Of a stretch of 64,000 nt of DNA, positions 25,230-34,790 are shown piece after piece. The translations under genes were made by a program, and so were the position numbers. Positions within the stretch are counted from its first letter, which is position 1. Every line of letters begins with the position of its first letter. The notes beneath the pieces are model-generated. The model was not told where the DNA came from. It searched no databases and worked only from the letters and a program-made list of their open reading frames with translations. Source of the DNA: Chitinophaga caseinilytica (GTDB taxonomy: Bacteria > Bacteroidota > Bacteroidia > Chitinophagales > Chitinophagaceae); assembly GCF_038396765.1 (NCBI RefSeq), contig NZ_CP150096.1:539501-603500 (forward strand), in the 5' to 3' direction.

Positions 25230-25269
25230 CATCCCGGCATGCCTGGGGCAAGCCGGGATGTGTTTTTTT
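25230..25269. repeat. Hairpin between mreB and mreC with T-run on the plus strand
   Basis: A 9-bp perfect inverted repeat, CATCCCGGC and GCCGGGATG, encloses 13 nt and is followed on the plus strand by seven T that run into the mreB stop codon. In the coding (minus) direction no T-tract follows, so it should not terminate mreB transcripts. It could block antisense transcription or act as an mRNA processing or stability element. Confidence 0.6.
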
Positions 25270-26290
25270 ATTGCATCAGGAAAGGATACTTGCCGATGTG
25301 TTTCAGGGCAATGCCGGTGCCTCTTACTACCGCGCGCAGCGGATCGTCTGCTACATGAACGGGCAGTTTGATCTTCTGGCTCAGGCGCTTGTCCAGCCCG
25401 CGCAACAGGGCGCCACCGCCGGTGAGGTAAAGGCCGCGGCGGTAAATATCCGCTGCCAGCTCGGGCGGGGTGGTTTCCAGTGCTTTCAGGATGGCTTCCT
25501 CGATCTTGAAGATCGACTTGTCCAGCGCTTCGGCGATTTCCTGGTAAGATACCATGATCTGTTTGGGGATACCGGTCACAAGGTCGCGACCGTTCACGGG
25601 GATGTCGTCCGGTGGATTGTCCAGCTCTTTCAGGGCAGACCCGATCTGGATCTTGATCTGCTCTGCCGTGCGCTCACCGATGAGCAATGAGTGGTAACGG
25701 CGAAGGGCTTCCATGATGTCGGCCGTAAATTCGTCGCCCGCGATGCGGATAGACTGGTCGCACACGATCCCTGCGAGGGCGATCACGGAGATGCCGGTAG
25801 TACCGCCTCCGATGTCGATGATCATGTTACCGACCGGTTCTTCCACGTCTATACCGATACCGAGGGCCGCAGCCATCGGTTCGTGGATGAGATACACTTC
25901 CTTGGCACCCGCCTGCTCCGCAGAGTCGCGCACCGCGCGTTTCTCCACTTCCGTGATGGACGACGGGATGCAGATCACCATCTTCCAGCTCGGGGCGAAC
26001 AACGGCTTCTTGGGATAAACCATCTTGATCAGCTCGCGGAGCATCCCCTCTGCCGCATTAAAGTCTGCGATCACACCGTCTTTCAGCGGACGGATGGTGC
26101 GCAGGTACTCGTGCGTTTTTTCGTGCATCATCATCGCCTTCTTGCCTACGGCAACGATCTTTCCACTGGCCCTTTCTATAGCCACGATGGAAGGTTCGTC
26201 TACCACCACCTGATCGTTATGAATGATCAGTGTATTGGCGGTACCGAGGTCAATTGCAATCTCCTGAGTTAAAAAGTTAAAGAAGCCCAT
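25268..26290 (-). CDS. mreB: Rod shape-determining protein MreB
   Basis: A 340-aa actin-like cytoskeletal ATPase that guides side-wall synthesis. Actin-fold motifs are IAIDLGTANTLI near the N-terminus, NMIIDIGGGTTGISVIALAG (phosphate 2) and GLYLTGGGALLRGLDKRL (adenosine) near the C-terminus. Length and sequence are typical. It is the first gene of the mreBCD-mrdA-rodA series on the minus strand, and a TATTTTTG -7 element lies 14 bp upstream. Confidence 0.96.
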   Translation of the reverse strand: MGFFNFLTQEIAIDLGTANTLIIHNDQVVVDEPSIVAIERASGKIVAVGKKAMMMHEKTHEYLRTIRPLKDGVIADFNAAEGMLRELIKMVYPKKPLFAPSWKMVICIPSSITEVEKRAVRDSAEQAGAKEVYLIHEPMAAALGIGIDVEEPVGNMIIDIGGGTTGISVIALAGIVCDQSIRIAGDEFTADIMEALRRYHSLLIGERTAEQIKIQIGSALKELDNPPDDIPVNGRDLVTGIPKQIMVSYQEIAEALDKSIFKIEEAILKALETTPPELAADIYRRGLYLTGGGALLRGLDKRLSQKIKLPVHVADDPLRAVVRGTGIALKHIGKYPFLMQ

Positions 26291-26304
26291 TGTTTGATAC
26301 GGTC

Positions 26305-26312
26305 AAAAATAT
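26305..26312 (-). promoter_or_regulatory. -7 element TATTTTTG of mreB
   Basis: TAnnTTTG match on the minus strand, 14 bp before the ATG at 26290. It is the likely promoter of the mre cluster. Confidence 0.5.
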
Positions 26313-26446
26313 TTGAATGCAAAAATGAATAATTCTAACGAATATACGATGCAATTATTGGATTATTCAAGAAGTTCAGCGGAAATAAATAAAAGAAATG
26401 CTATATGCATATTTTCGCTATCCGTGAACCCTGTACGACGAATTAC

Positions 26447-27724
26447 TTAGCTGAATTCATACCCAATGTCGCGACGATAATACTTGCCCCCGAATGAAAT
26501 GCTGTCGGCAGTCTCCCTGGAATGCGCCAATGCCTGCTGCAAATCGCTTGCCAAAGATGTGATGGCGAGCACGCGGCCGCCGTTGGTAACCGTTTTTCCG
26601 CCATCGGCTTTCGAGCCAGCGTGGAAAACGATCTGATCGGCCGTGGGAGCGGGAATGCCGGTGATCTCCTTACCTTTTTCGTACGCTTCGGGGTACCCTC
26701 CGCTCACGAGCATGATGGTAGCCGCGGCGCGCGGATCTTCGGTGATGGTCACTTTATCGAGCTGCCGTTCCTTCACGGCGGTGAAGAGCTCCAGCAGATC
26801 GTTCTGCAGCCTGGGCATTACGACTTCCGTTTCGGGGTCGCCCATGCGGCAGTTGTATTCGATAACGAAGGGGTCGCCCTCCACGTTGATCAGTCCGAAG
26901 AAGATGAACCCTGGGTAAACGATGCCTTCGGCGGCCAGTCCGGCCACGGTAGGCCGCACCACGCGGTCTTCCACTTTTTTCATGAAACCCGCGTCTGCAA
27001 AGGGAACGGGCGAAATGGCGCCCATGCCGCCGGTGTTGAGGCCGGTATCACCTTCACCAATTCGTTTGTAATCCTTGGCGGAGGGGAGCAGTACGTAATG
27101 CTGGCCGTCGCTCAAAGCGAAGGCAGACATTTCAATGCCGGTGAGGAATGCTTCCACGACCACCTTTTTGCTGGCGTCGCCGAATTTGGCGGATTTGATC
27201 ATCTCGGTATATTCGGCGATGGCTTCCTCGTGCGAGGCTGCGATCACGACGCCTTTGCCCAGTGCGAGGCCGTCGGCCTTCAGTACCACGGGGAGGGTGT
27301 GAGCGGCGATATAGGCGAGGCCTTCTTCGAAGTTGGTTTCGCTGAATTCGCGGTAAGCAGCGGTGGGGATGTTGTGGCGGAGCATGAACTCTTTGGCGAA
27401 GGCCTTGCTGCCTTCCAGGCGGGCTCCGGATTTGGAGGGGCCGATCACGGGAATGTGCTGCAGGGCAGGGTCTGCGCCGAAGAAATCGTAGATGCCCAGT
27501 ACCAGGGGCTCTTCGGAGCCGGGCAGGAGCAAATCGATCTGTTTATCGATACAGAAGGCTTTGATGCCTTCGAAATCGGAGACGGAAAGGTTGACGTTTT
27601 CGCCATAGGCGGGCGTTCCCGCATTGCCGGGGGCGATGTAAAGCTTCGTACATGCAGGACTTTGAGCCATCTTCCAGGCCAGGGCATGTTCCCGGCCACC
27701 GCTACCTAACAGTAAAATGTTCAT
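26447..27724 (-). CDS. purD: Phosphoribosylamine-glycine ligase
   Basis: A 425-aa ATP-grasp enzyme joining glycine to phosphoribosylamine, the second step of de novo purine synthesis. It begins MNILLLGSGGREHALAW, so ATG 27724 is chosen over an in-frame start 25 codons upstream that lacks homologous sequence. Other motifs are PVVLKADGLALGKGVVI, GDTGLNTGGMGAISPVP and YNCRMGDPETEVVMPRL. It is a monocistronic-looking gene between mreB and the divergent POT transporter, with no purine genes nearby. Confidence 0.95.
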   Translation of the reverse strand: MNILLLGSGGREHALAWKMAQSPACTKLYIAPGNAGTPAYGENVNLSVSDFEGIKAFCIDKQIDLLLPGSEEPLVLGIYDFFGADPALQHIPVIGPSKSGARLEGSKAFAKEFMLRHNIPTAAYREFSETNFEEGLAYIAAHTLPVVLKADGLALGKGVVIAASHEEAIAEYTEMIKSAKFGDASKKVVVEAFLTGIEMSAFALSDGQHYVLLPSAKDYKRIGEGDTGLNTGGMGAISPVPFADAGFMKKVEDRVVRPTVAGLAAEGIVYPGFIFFGLINVEGDPFVIEYNCRMGDPETEVVMPRLQNDLLELFTAVKERQLDKVTITEDPRAAATIMLVSGGYPEAYEKGKEITGIPAPTADQIVFHAGSKADGGKTVTNGGRVLAITSLASDLQQALAHSRETADSISFGGKYYRRDIGYEFS

Positions 27725-27905
27725 AATGGATTGAGACGTAATATATGAGGAGATTCCCTGCGCTCCGGCGAAACCTTGCGCGCGCGGAAATTTTTGCAAA
27801 GTAAGGTCAAAAAAACCGGTTTTTGGACGCGATAGTCCGAATTTCTTTATATTGCCTGATTAATTGAACTGTAACTGTATATTTTTTATTCAAAACTAAC
27901 CATTT

Positions 27906-29642
27906 ATGAATCCATCAGCTGTTGCGCTGGAGTCGGAGCCCCTGCAGAAGAAGGGACATCCGAAGGGTCTCGGTGTGCTGTTTGCTACCGAGATGTGGGA
28001 ACGATTTAACTTCTATGGGATGCGGGCCCTGCTCTCGCTGTTCCTCGTAAATGCACTGGCTTTCTCTGATGCGGACGCATCTATTATTTATGGCGGCTTC
28101 CTCGGCCTGAGCTATCTCACGCCCATGCTCGGCGGATACATCTCCGACCGCTTCCTCGGCAACCGCAACTGCATCCTCCTCGGCGGCCTCATCATGTCTA
28201 TCGGCCAGTTACTGCTGTTCTTCAGCGGCTGGATGTTCGAGGGCAACGTAGACACCGCCCGCGGCATCATGTGGCTCGGCCTCTTCGTGATCATCATCGG
28301 CAACGGCTTCTTCAAACCCAACATCTCCTCCATGGTAGGCCAGCTCTATCCGAAAGGAGACTCCCGCCTGGATTCCGCTTTCACCATCTTCTACATGGGC
28401 ATCAACGTGGGCGCGTTCCTCGGCATGACCATCTGCCCGCTCCTGGGAGACGTTACCATCAACGAAGGTGAGCGCACCATCCAGGTAGCTTCCGCCTTCA
28501 AATGGGGCTTCCTCGCCGCCGGCGCAGCCATGTTCCTCGGCACCGTTCTCTTCTTTTACCTGAAAGATAAATACGTAGTTACGCCCGACGGTAAAGCCGT
28601 AGGCGCCAAACCTAAATTCACCAACCAGGCCGTTCAGGCCGGCGGCGAAGCGGAAAAAGCACACTTCACCTCCAAAGCCATCGGCATCGCCGTGGCCCTG
28701 CTGGTCATCCTCTTCTTCGCGATCCACTACCTTTCCCTCGATCCCAATGTAACGGTCCAGAACCCCATCAAGGTATGGGTATACCCGTTCATTTACGCAG
28801 CAGGCATCAGCCTGGCAGTGCTGATCATGACAGACAAGTCCATCACCAAAATCGAGCGCGACCGTATCCTCGTGCTGTACGCAGTGGCTTTCTTCGTGAT
28901 CTTCTTCTGGGCGTGTTTCGAACAGGCGGGCTCATCGCTCACCTTCATCGCGAGCTACCAGACAGACCGTCGCCTTTTCGGATGGGAAATGCCGGCCAGC
29001 TTCGTGCAAAACGCCAATTCCGCGTTCATCATCATATTCGCCTTCCCCATGAGCTTCCTCTGGTCGTGGCTGCAAACGCGCAAAATGGAGCCTATCTCCC
29101 CCGTAAAACAGGCCATCGGCCTGGCTTTGCTGGCGCTTGGCTCCCTGATCATCGGGCTTTCGGTGAAAGGGCTCGGCCAAACCGAGAAACTGGCGGTAAT
29201 CTGGCTGATCGTGATGTACCTGTTCCACACCATCGGCGAGCTTTGCCTGTCTCCCATCGGCCTTTCGCTCGTGTCGAAACTCGCTCCGCTCCGTTTCTCG
29301 AGCCTGCTGATGGGCGTTTGGTTCATCGGCAACGCATCCGGTTACGCGCTGGCGGGCACCCTCGGCACCCTGCTCCCTCCTACCGGCAACAAGTTCCAGG
29401 ACGCGGCCAAGGCCGGGATCGACCTGCAAGGCATCCTCGACAAAACCATCACGCCCACGGTGGAGCAGCTTTCCCAGCTGAAATCGCTCAACATCCCGGC
29501 GCATTACCCCCAGTTCCTGGGCTTTACCATCCATAACCTGTATGAATTCTTCATGGTAATGGTAATCCTCCCCGGCGCTGCTTCCCTGCTCCTTTTCCTG
29601 ATCTCCGGGATCCTGAAAAAAGGAATGCACGGCGTACGCTAA
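27906..29642 (+). CDS. POT/PTR family proton-dependent oligopeptide transporter
   Basis: A 578-aa MFS transporter of the POT family importing di- and tripeptides with protons. N-terminal signature elements are FATEMWERFNFYGMRALL (ExxER-like motif) and GGYISDRFLGNRNCILLGG. FFKPNISSMVGQLY follows. About 12-14 membrane segments are evident, plus an extended insertion between the halves. Its own terminator follows. A second, unrelated peptide transporter (OPT family) lies just downstream, so the region specialises in peptide uptake. Confidence 0.94.
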   Translation: MNPSAVALESEPLQKKGHPKGLGVLFATEMWERFNFYGMRALLSLFLVNALAFSDADASIIYGGFLGLSYLTPMLGGYISDRFLGNRNCILLGGLIMSIGQLLLFFSGWMFEGNVDTARGIMWLGLFVIIIGNGFFKPNISSMVGQLYPKGDSRLDSAFTIFYMGINVGAFLGMTICPLLGDVTINEGERTIQVASAFKWGFLAAGAAMFLGTVLFFYLKDKYVVTPDGKAVGAKPKFTNQAVQAGGEAEKAHFTSKAIGIAVALLVILFFAIHYLSLDPNVTVQNPIKVWVYPFIYAAGISLAVLIMTDKSITKIERDRILVLYAVAFFVIFFWACFEQAGSSLTFIASYQTDRRLFGWEMPASFVQNANSAFIIIFAFPMSFLWSWLQTRKMEPISPVKQAIGLALLALGSLIIGLSVKGLGQTEKLAVIWLIVMYLFHTIGELCLSPIGLSLVSKLAPLRFSSLLMGVWFIGNASGYALAGTLGTLLPPTGNKFQDAAKAGIDLQGILDKTITPTVEQLSQLKSLNIPAHYPQFLGFTIHNLYEFFMVMVILPGAASLLLFLISGILKKGMHGVR

Positions 29643-29673
29643 TAAAATACCGTCGACAGACGTTTATACCCTT

Positions 29674-29708
29674 TCAAAAGGAGCAGGCATTTCCCCTGCT
29701 CCTTTTTT
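29674..29708 (+). terminator. Terminator after the POT transporter
   Basis: A stem of about 12 bp, AAAAGGAGCAGG with CCTGCTCCTTTT, around a short loop and ending in T-rich sequence. Confidence 0.85.
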
Positions 29709-29748
29709 ACTTATATTTAGGCCAAAACTGATATATATCTAACTGCTT

Positions 29749-31816
29749 ATGTCGTCGAAATTCAAACCTTTCGTTGCCCCCGAAGTTAAAATGAAGGAGC
29801 TGACGCTCAAGTCGATCCTCCTCGGATGCCTGGCCGGCATCATCTTCGGCGCCGCCACCGTTTACCTGGCTTTAAAGGCCGGGCTCACCGTATCGGCATC
29901 TATCCCCATTGCGGTGATCGCCATTACGTTGGGCCGGAAGTTCTTCAAAACCACCATCCTGGAGAACAATATCATCCAGACCACCGGTTCTGCGGGCGAA
30001 TCGATCGCGGCGGGCGTGGTGTTCACTTTGCCGGGGTTCCTCTTCCTTTCCGCGGGCGAAATGGGCATCAGCAGCGGTGAGAAATACTTCGATTACCTGA
30101 CCATCCTCGTACTGGCCATTTTCGGCGGGTTGCTGGGCACCCTGATGATGATCCCCCTGCGGCGGTCGCTCATCGTAAAAGAGCACGAAACCCTTCCCTA
30201 CCCGGAAGGAACAGCCTGCGCCTCTGTACTGAAAGCGGGGGAAAAGGGCGGCACATTCGCCAAAACGGCTTTCATCGGGCTGGGCGTGGCTTTGCTGTAC
30301 GCGATGCTGCAAAAAGTGCTGCATGTGATCGCCGAAACGCCGGCCTACATGACCAAACAGGCCAATAAAATCTTCCCGTCCGCCAAGCTTTCCGGAGAAA
30401 TCACGCCCGAATATCTCGGCGTAGGCTATATCATCGGCCCCAAGATCGGCGGCGTACTCGTGGCAGGCGGCGTGCTCGCATGGCTGTGCCTCATCCCCCT
30501 GCTGGCATCCCTCATCCCGGGAGACATTGTAGCCGCGCAGCTCGTGAAACTCGGCATGCTGGCCAATCTCCAGACTCCAGGCGGCCCCGGCGCACTGGGA
30601 CCCCGCTGCCCATTCGTTCAACGACTGGTCGTCTGCCATCTACCAGGCATATGTGAAGCAAATCGGCGCAGGAGCCGTTGCGGCAGGCGGTTTCATCACC
30701 CTGCTCAAAACCATCCCCACCATTATCTCCTCGTTCAAAGACAGCCTCGGTTCCCTGAAAGAAAAAGGCGCCACCGGCGAGGTGCCCCGTACCGAAAAAG
30801 ACCTTTCCTTTAAATATGTGATCATCGGCAGCATCGTACTGATCCTGCTCATGGCGCTTTTACCGCAGCTCCCGGGCGAATCTATCCTCAACAAACTGCT
30901 GGTAGGCCTGCTGGTCGTGATCTTCGGCGCGTTCTTCGTGACCGTGAGCTCCCGCATCGTAGGGCTGATCGGCAGCAGCAACAATCCCATTTCCGGGATG
31001 ACGATCGCCACCATCATGGGCACCTGCCTCATTTTCATCGCAGTGGGCTGGACAGGCAAAATCTATGAGCCCATGGCCCTCGTCGTAGGCGGCATGATCT
31101 GTATCGCAGCGGCCAATGCCGGCGCTACTTCGCAGGATTTGAAAACCGGTTACATCGTGGGCGCCACGCCGCGCAACCAGCAGATCGCCCTGTTCGTGGG
31201 CGCGATCGTTTCGTCGCTGGTGATCGGCTGGACCGTCCACTACCTCGATACGCCTACCAAAGCCATGATGGACCAGGGCATTACCCACGCCATCGGCTCC
31301 CCCACTTACGCTGCGCCCCAGGCTACGCTGATGGCGACCCTTATTAAAGGTATCCTCGGCGGCGACCTCGACTGGCAGTTCGTGCTCGTGGGCGTGTTCA
31401 TCGCCATTACGCTGGAACTTTGCGGCGTGAAATCCCTCTCATTCGCTGTGGGCGCTTATCTCCCGCTGTCTACCACCCTTCCCATCTTTATCGGCGGCGC
31501 GATCCGCGGGCTGGTTGACTGGAAACAGAAGCGTTCCGGCGTTCAGCTTTCGGCCGAAGAGGAAGAACTGGGCAAAGGCAATCTCTTTGCTACGGGGCTC
31601 GTGGCCGGAGGTGCGGTAGCCGGGGTGATCGTGGCCATACTTTCGGTGAACGACGGCATATCCGCCACGCTTGCGAAAGTGAGCGCGCACGAAGGGCTCG
31701 AGCGGGCGCTCGGCGCGGGTGGGTATCAGCTGCTGGGCGTGCTGTTCTTCGCCGCAATGGGGTATATGCTGTATCGCATCGGTCGTCAGAAACAGGTTTC
31801 TATTGATAAACTCTAA
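29749..31816 (+). pseudogene. OPT family oligopeptide transporter, frameshifted
   Basis: Two frames together encode an OPT transporter of about 688 residues. The first half holds LALKAGLTVSASIPIAV, NIIQTTGSAGESIAAGVVF and ITPEYLGVGYIIGPKIGG, and is normal through LANLQTPGGP. The second half resumes in another frame at WDPAAHSFNDWSSAIYQAY, then KQIGAGAVAAGGFITLLKTI, and runs to the stop at 31816. The break is between about 30580 and 30596, next to the C4 run 30585-30588. One extra base explains it, and the total length of 2068 nt is one over a multiple of three. Sequencing error is likely, since both halves are otherwise well conserved. Confidence 0.87.
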
Positions 31817-31829
31817 AATACCCGATCCT

Positions 31830-32354
31830 ATGTCCTATTCCACCACAACCCTCGCCCTGCTCGGCGTCCTGCTTTTCAGCGCAGGTTGCAGCAGCGATAA
31901 AGATGTGGAGCCCGAGCGCAGGTTCATCTCGTTCCAGATGAACGGAAAAATTATGCTTTCCGAACAGCGGAACATGGTGTATTATGTGCCCGGCGACAAG
32001 TCTGACACCGACCCCACGAACGATAAAGCACAGATGCTCATCCAGGGCTACACTTACGATAAGGATGCGGTGCTGATCCACATCATGGGAGACGATGTGG
32101 TGATCAAGCCCGGTGTTTACACCAACACCCAGCCCGGCAACGCGTTCACGATCGAGAAATTCCCGACTATGGAATTCATCCGGGCCGATGAAACCACCGG
32201 CAACTGGCGCGTCACGATCCACCAGGTTAAAGATAACCCGGTGATCGGGGAGTTCAGCGGAACGGCGGTGTCTATGGATAATGGAACGATCCACCAACTG
32301 ACACGCGGCTACTTCAAGCTGAAATGCCAGACAAACGGGCCGGCCATACATTAA
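31830..32354 (+). CDS. Hypothetical lipoprotein
   Basis: A 174-aa predicted lipoprotein starting at ATG 31830 (an upstream-extended frame overlaps the transporter gene). Its signal peptide ends in lipobox FSAGC, followed by SSDKDVEPE. The mature domain is beta-rich with segments such as FISFQMNGKIMLSEQ, VLIHIMGDDVVIKPGVYTNT and GTIHQLTRGYFKLKC, similar in style to small lipoproteins of unknown function in Bacteroidota. It starts 13 bp after the OPT gene and may share its transcript. No function is assigned. Confidence 0.82.
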   Translation: MSYSTTTLALLGVLLFSAGCSSDKDVEPERRFISFQMNGKIMLSEQRNMVYYVPGDKSDTDPTNDKAQMLIQGYTYDKDAVLIHIMGDDVVIKPGVYTNTQPGNAFTIEKFPTMEFIRADETTGNWRVTIHQVKDNPVIGEFSGTAVSMDNGTIHQLTRGYFKLKCQTNGPAIH

Positions 32355-32379
32355 TCCGGATATCAGATTTTCATGATAA

Positions 32380-32416
32380 AAAAATCCCCCATCGTTTTAC
32401 ACCGATGGGGGATTTC
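32380..32416. terminator. Bidirectional terminator between lipoprotein and HtrA-like genes
   Basis: A 13-bp perfect stem, AAATCCCCCATCG with CGATGGGGGATTT, around an 8-nt loop, with A-rich and T-rich flanks. It serves both converging genes. Confidence 0.88.
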
Positions 32417-32421
32417 CATTT

Positions 32422-33339
32422 TCAGGCAACGCGCTCCGATGGCGTGATCCGCAGCTCCACCAGCCGGTTTTGCCGGATCAGCCGGATAAATTGGAACTGA
32501 CCGATCTTGTCGCGGTCCAGCAGGCGGAAAAGCCCGTCAGACGTTTCCACCGGCTGGTCGTTGAACGACACTACGATGTCTCCGTCTGCTACACCGGCCT
32601 TGTTAGCCGGCCCGTTCCTTTCCACCCCGGTCACGAAGAGGCCGGATTTGTTTTTCAGTTCCAGTCCGCTTCTCAGTTTGGGCACCAGGTTCACCTGTTG
32701 CAACATCATCCCGAGGTATGCTCTCGACACCTTTCCGTTTTTCATCAGTTCCGCCGCGATCAGACGCGCCGTATCGATGCTGATGGCGAAGCAAAGCCCT
32801 TGCGCACCGCGGATCATCGCGGTGTTGACGCCTACCACTTCACCACGGTAATTGATGAGCGGGCCGCCGGAGTTGCCGGGATTGAGGGCCGCATCCGTCT
32901 GGATAAGCCCGTCGATCGTACGGCCGTTCTCACTACTCAGCGAGCGCCCGAGGGCACTGACCACGCCCGTAGTTACCGTGTGCTGAAATCCCATGGGGTT
33001 GCCGATCGCGATCACCAGCTGACCGATCTGCAGGTCAGACGCGGCGCCCAGTTGCGCCGGCTGGAAGTCGAAGGCGGTCGATTTCAGTATGGCGATGTCG
33101 GTATCGGGATCTTCCCCGGCCAGCGTGGCAGGGTATACCGAACCGTCGTGCAGCATCACATTGAAATAACTCCCCTTATGCACCACATGGGAATTGGTGA
33201 AGAGATAACCGTCGGACGAAAAGAAGAATCCCGATCCCGTTCCGGTCACTTGCCTGTTGGCATCCAGCCGTTCTATTTTGACGACCGATTTGCCGGCGGC
33301 TTCCACCGCCTGATGGATGATCTGGGAAAATGCATCCAT
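32422..33339 (-). CDS. S1C trypsin-like serine protease with PDZ domain (HtrA/DegP-like)
   Basis: A 305-aa protease with catalytic triad H51 (TNSHVV), D81 (DTDIAIL) and S157 (NPGNSGGP). A C-terminal PDZ domain (about 210-300) contains RAYLGMMLQQV and GPANKAGVADGDIVVSFND. No signal peptide is present, so it may be cytoplasmic, unlike typical periplasmic DegP, and it is shorter than DegP with only one PDZ domain. A perfect AAGGAGG Shine-Dalgarno sequence sits 4 bp before the ATG, which is unusual for this phylum. It is separate from the adjacent sugar-utilization genes. Confidence 0.92.
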   Translation of the reverse strand: MDAFSQIIHQAVEAAGKSVVKIERLDANRQVTGTGSGFFFSSDGYLFTNSHVVHKGSYFNVMLHDGSVYPATLAGEDPDTDIAILKSTAFDFQPAQLGAASDLQIGQLVIAIGNPMGFQHTVTTGVVSALGRSLSSENGRTIDGLIQTDAALNPGNSGGPLINYRGEVVGVNTAMIRGAQGLCFAISIDTARLIAAELMKNGKVSRAYLGMMLQQVNLVPKLRSGLELKNKSGLFVTGVERNGPANKAGVADGDIVVSFNDQPVETSDGLFRLLDRDKIGQFQFIRLIRQNRLVELRITPSERVA

Positions 33340-33343
33340 AAAA

Positions 33344-33350
33344 CCTCCTT
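33344..33350 (-). promoter_or_regulatory. Strong Shine-Dalgarno AAGGAGG before the HtrA-like gene
   Basis: On the minus strand AAGGAGG is followed by TTTT and the ATG at 33339. Most genes in this window have no such sequence, and it confirms the start. Confidence 0.7.
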
Positions 33351-33428
33351 GTTTAGGGTTTCATCCCTTCCAAAAACAAGCCACATCGAAATCCGGCCAA
33401 ATTGACAGCGAATTCGAAGATGCGAAGG

Positions 33429-33764
33429 TCATAACTGGTAAATCCGGTCCATGCACACCCATTTTTCATTGCCGCTGGCCCAGGGCAGGGGCTGCTGGTA
33501 TTTCCACATGAGCTGCTCCCATTCCTGCACATGCGGATTGGCAGCGTCGCGGGCGGCTTTTTCCTCATTGCGGAAATCGTCCAGGGTTTCCATGATCATG
33601 AACAGGCGGTTGCCGGTGCGGTAGATTTGCATGTCTACGATCCCGGCGTCCAGGATGCTTTTACGTATTTCGGGCCAACCGTTTTCGGCTTTGTGCCAGT
33701 TTTCGTATTCGGCGATGAGGGCCGGATCGTTTTTCAGATCGAGGGCGAAGCAGTGTCTTTTCAT
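33429..33764 (-). CDS. L-rhamnose/L-fucose mutarotase family protein
   Basis: A 111-aa protein of the RhaM/DUF718-type sugar mutarotase family, which interconverts alpha and beta anomers of deoxy-sugars. Typical pieces are the N-terminal RHCFALDLKNDPALIAEYENW, then IRKSILDAGIVDMQIYRTGNRLF, and the C-terminal NEKWVCMDRIYQL. With a GH29 fucosidase and a fucose-dehydrogenase-like reductase nearby, L-fucose is the likely substrate. Its ATG overlaps the end of the aldo/keto reductase gene by four bases, so the two are coupled. Confidence 0.9.
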   Translation of the reverse strand: MKRHCFALDLKNDPALIAEYENWHKAENGWPEIRKSILDAGIVDMQIYRTGNRLFMIMETLDDFRNEEKAARDAANPHVQEWEQLMWKYQQPLPWASGNEKWVCMDRIYQL

Positions 33765-34777
33765 ATGTCAGGTTCGTAAAGATGGGTTTCCGCAAAATGT
33801 TTATCGATGAGGTTTTCCGTCGCCATTCTTTCCCAGCATGCGGGTGGAATGCTGGTTTTCAGGATATCGACCTGGCTACCCGCGCGATAATCCCGCGTCA
33901 TGTTCAATGCGATGGAACGCACGCCCGGGGCGCTTTTCGCAAAAGCGACGCAGGCTGCCGCCGGAAGGATGCCGAATTCCCGGCAGACGGCGTGCATCTT
34001 TTCGCGCCAGCGGTACAACTCCGAATGGGTTTGCGGCGACACCCGGCGGTAATTGTAAAAATCCTGTCCCGTTAAAAATCCGCCGTTGAAAACCGCCGCG
34101 TTGATGACGGGAATCCCCTGCGCATCGAGCTGCCGCATGAATGCCACGAGCTCCGCAGGATGGTGATGCATCGTGAAGCTATTGGCGATCATGACCCAAT
34201 CCATCTCCACCACTTCGCAAATCTCCCTCACCACCGTCCAGTCTTTCGACCCGATCCCCACGCCGGCAACACTTCCTTCCCGCTTCAGGTCTTTGAGCGC
34301 CTCGTAGGCAGACAGCACATCTCCGAACCGCCGCGCACGGTCGGCCGGGGAAACGGCCGCCGCGAGGTATTCGTCTGGATCGTGGACAGACACCCAGCCC
34401 GCCCGGTACCCGTTCAGCAGGGTGTTCCCCTGTTCGTAACAGGCCACGATCCCATCGTAATCGATCCGCTGCACGGCATCGTGCTCCAAATTTTTCCAGA
34501 CGCCTGGCTCGAAAGATGGCTCCTTTCCCTTCAGGGCCGTCCGGTACCAGCCGAGCTTGTTGCTGATAACGACTTCCCCGGGATGGGTGCCCTGTTTCCG
34601 CAGTCCTTCGCCCAGCATTTCCAATGCCAGGCCCGCGCCATACTTGCCGGCGGTGTCAAAAACCAGCGGGCCCGGGGCCACACGAACGCATTCTTCCACA
34701 ATCTGCCACTTCGTTTCGGAAGGCCACGCTTCGTAAAGGTTCCCCAGGCCGCTGGTGCCGAAGATCAGCTCCGGCAT
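33761..34777 (-). CDS. Aldo/keto reductase, L-fucose dehydrogenase-like
   Basis: A 338-aa TIM-barrel oxidoreductase if the third Met (ATG 34777) is the start, as homologous sequence begins PELIFGTSGLGNLYE. Starts at 34801 and 34828 would lie inside the direct repeats. Active-site residues are visible as FDTAGKYG (Asp and Tyr), SNKLGW (Lys) and SVHDPDEY (His). The family oxidises L-fucose or D-threo-aldoses to the lactone with NAD(P). It is followed, with a 4-bp overlap, by the mutarotase and preceded by the susC/susD pair, matching a fucose-degrading locus. Confidence 0.88.
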   Translation of the reverse strand: MPELIFGTSGLGNLYEAWPSETKWQIVEECVRVAPGPLVFDTAGKYGAGLALEMLGEGLRKQGTHPGEVVISNKLGWYRTALKGKEPSFEPGVWKNLEHDAVQRIDYDGIVACYEQGNTLLNGYRAGWVSVHDPDEYLAAAVSPADRARRFGDVLSAYEALKDLKREGSVAGVGIGSKDWTVVREICEVVEMDWVMIANSFTMHHHPAELVAFMRQLDAQGIPVINAAVFNGGFLTGQDFYNYRRVSPQTHSELYRWREKMHAVCREFGILPAAACVAFAKSAPGVRSIALNMTRDYRAGSQVDILKTSIPPACWERMATENLIDKHFAETHLYEPDI

Positions 34778-34790
34778 CGGACATTTCTCT

